Below, piece after piece: positions 5,933 through 6,702 of a stretch of 6,702 nucleotides of DNA. The DNA lies in NCBI GenBank assembly GCA_023457875.1, contig JAEXBC010000292.1, positions 1 to 6,702 on the forward strand. Direction: 5' to 3'. How positions within the stretch are numbered: the first letter of the stretch is position 1; every line of letters starts with the position of its first letter. The DNA is from Bacillota bacterium (GTDB lineage: Bacteria > Bacillota > Clostridia > Lachnospirales > Cellulosilyticaceae). Both the position numbers and the translations under genes were made by a program. The notes below the pieces were generated by a model. That model did not search any database and had not been told where the DNA came from. It saw only the letters and a program-made list of their open reading frames with translations.

Positions 5933-6702
5933 TTGAGTAAACAAATTTTAAAGCCAACTATGGAAATGAAATATGCCCAAGAATTGGAGATGCTAAGAAA
6001 GCTAGATACAGACAAAAAGCCTGAAAACTGGCTGATGTCTCCTAAGGCAGTAAGAACCTTTATTCTAGGCAGCAGCTCGCCTATAGAATACGAGGGACAA
6101 AAAGTTAAGGTGCAAAAGAAGTTTTTTGGAGATGATGCCCTTATTGAAAGAAGCATTGTGACTTTAGCTGGTAATAGAGGACTCATGCTAGTGGGAGACC
6201 CAGGAACGGCCAAGACCATGCTAAGCGAACTTTTATCAGCAGCGATATCAGGGGATAGTACCAATACGATTCAAGGGACCGCGGGAACCACTGAAGATAT
6301 GATTAAGTACTCTTGGAATTATGCCATGCTCTTGTCTATGGGCCCCGTTAAAGAAGCCCTTGTACCAGCTCCCTTATACATAGGAATGAAGGAAGGACGC
6401 ATCACACGTTTTGAAGAGATTACAAGGACACCTTTGGAGATTCAGGATAGCTTAATTAGTGTCATGAGTGATAAGCTTCTGAATATACCAGAATATGCCG
6501 AGGAACCTGTTTTATATGCTCAAAAGGGCTTTAATGTCATCGCTACAGCCAATACAAGGGATAAGGGCATTAATGAGATGAGTAGTGCTCTCAAACGTCG
6601 TTTTAATTTTGAAACGGTTCTCCCTGTAGGAAGTGCCAGTATGGAGGCTAAGATTATCAAACAGGAATGTGAGAAGATGTTTGAGGAAAACAAGCTGGCT
6701 TT
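5933..6702 (+). CDS. MoxR-type AAA+ ATPase (C-terminus cut by window)
   Basis: MoxR AAA+ ATPases use ATP hydrolysis to remodel or activate partner proteins, commonly together with VWA-domain proteins encoded next door. The 256 codons in the window hold most of the ATPase core. The Walker A loop GDPGTAKT is at residues 88-95, with Ala before the Lys as in RavA-like members. A Walker B-like RFEE segment ends at Glu161-Glu162, sensor 1 lies in ATANTRD (204-210), and an arginine-finger-like ALKRRF is at 219-224. The usual Asp of Walker B appears to be Glu here, while the second acidic residue expected to activate water is kept. A helical leader of about 55 residues precedes the core. The frame stays open to the right edge, so the lid domain is missing from view. 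The gene lies 19 bases after the DUF4132 stop and is probably in the same operon. Family is secure; substrate and partners are unknown. Confidence 0.92.
   Translation, partial: MSKQILKPTMEMKYAQELEMLRKLDTDKKPENWLMSPKAVRTFILGSSSPIEYEGQKVKVQKKFFGDDALIERSIVTLAGNRGLMLVGDPGTAKTMLSELLSAAISGDSTNTIQGTAGTTEDMIKYSWNYAMLLSMGPVKEALVPAPLYIGMKEGRITRFEEITRTPLEIQDSLISVMSDKLLNIPEYAEEPVLYAQKGFNVIATANTRDKGINEMSSALKRRFNFETVLPVGSASMEAKIIKQECEKMFEENKLA

Noticed and set aside
5875..6264. Minus-strand frame of 129 codons across the DUF4132-moxR junction
   Set aside because: It overlaps the Walker A region of moxR on the opposite strand and crosses a tight operon junction; it is best explained as a shadow.

Overview
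The window reads as a low-GC Gram-positive chromosome. It is AT-rich, has purine-rich coding strands, strong AGGAGG-type Shine-Dalgarno sites, one TTG start and a near-consensus sigma-A type promoter. A clostridial (Lachnospirales-like) Firmicute fits best, but this is inferred from composition and style, not from a marker gene. Two gene blocks diverge from an intergenic region of about 290 bp, in an arrangement that looks like part of an accessory or defence island.

Left block, minus strand (1-2283): dndB followed by dndC. These belong to the DNA phosphorothioation (Dnd) system, which replaces a non-bridging backbone oxygen with sulphur at specific sites. DndB is complete (367 aa) and DndC is cut by the left edge after 395 codons. 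The dndC frame is open without interruption from 1187 to 1, and its start overlaps the dndB stop by 8 bases. dndD, dndE and any restriction genes would lie beyond the left edge. No dndA is visible.

Intergenic region (2284-2572): a near-consensus minus-strand promoter for dndB (TTGCAA, 17 bp, TATAAT), followed at the predicted transcript start by a perfect 12-bp palindrome, TTACGTACGTAA. Its TACG/CGTA half-sites resemble the operator described for DndB in Salmonella, so dndB autoregulation is a testable idea. Further right are a long hairpin (2433-2492), which may be a terminator or insulator, and a very AT-rich stretch that probably holds the promoter of the right-hand operon.

Right block, plus strand (2573-6702): a large DUF4132-family gene, then a MoxR-type AAA+ ATPase that runs off the right edge. 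The DUF4132 gene is split over two frames (2573-3892 and 3853-5913), which join into one continuous protein of about 1113 aa with a single -1 shift. The junction contains C CCT TTG, a heptamer of the X XXY YYZ slippery form in the right register. This may be programmed frameshifting, a natural disruption or a one-base sequencing omission; no strong stimulatory RNA structure is seen. MoxR ATPases usually act with VWA-domain partners, so such genes may follow to the right.

The two blocks probably work independently at the molecular level: one marks DNA with sulphur, the other looks like a MoxR-type remodelling or conflict system. Their head-to-head placement around a shared regulatory region is the main open question.
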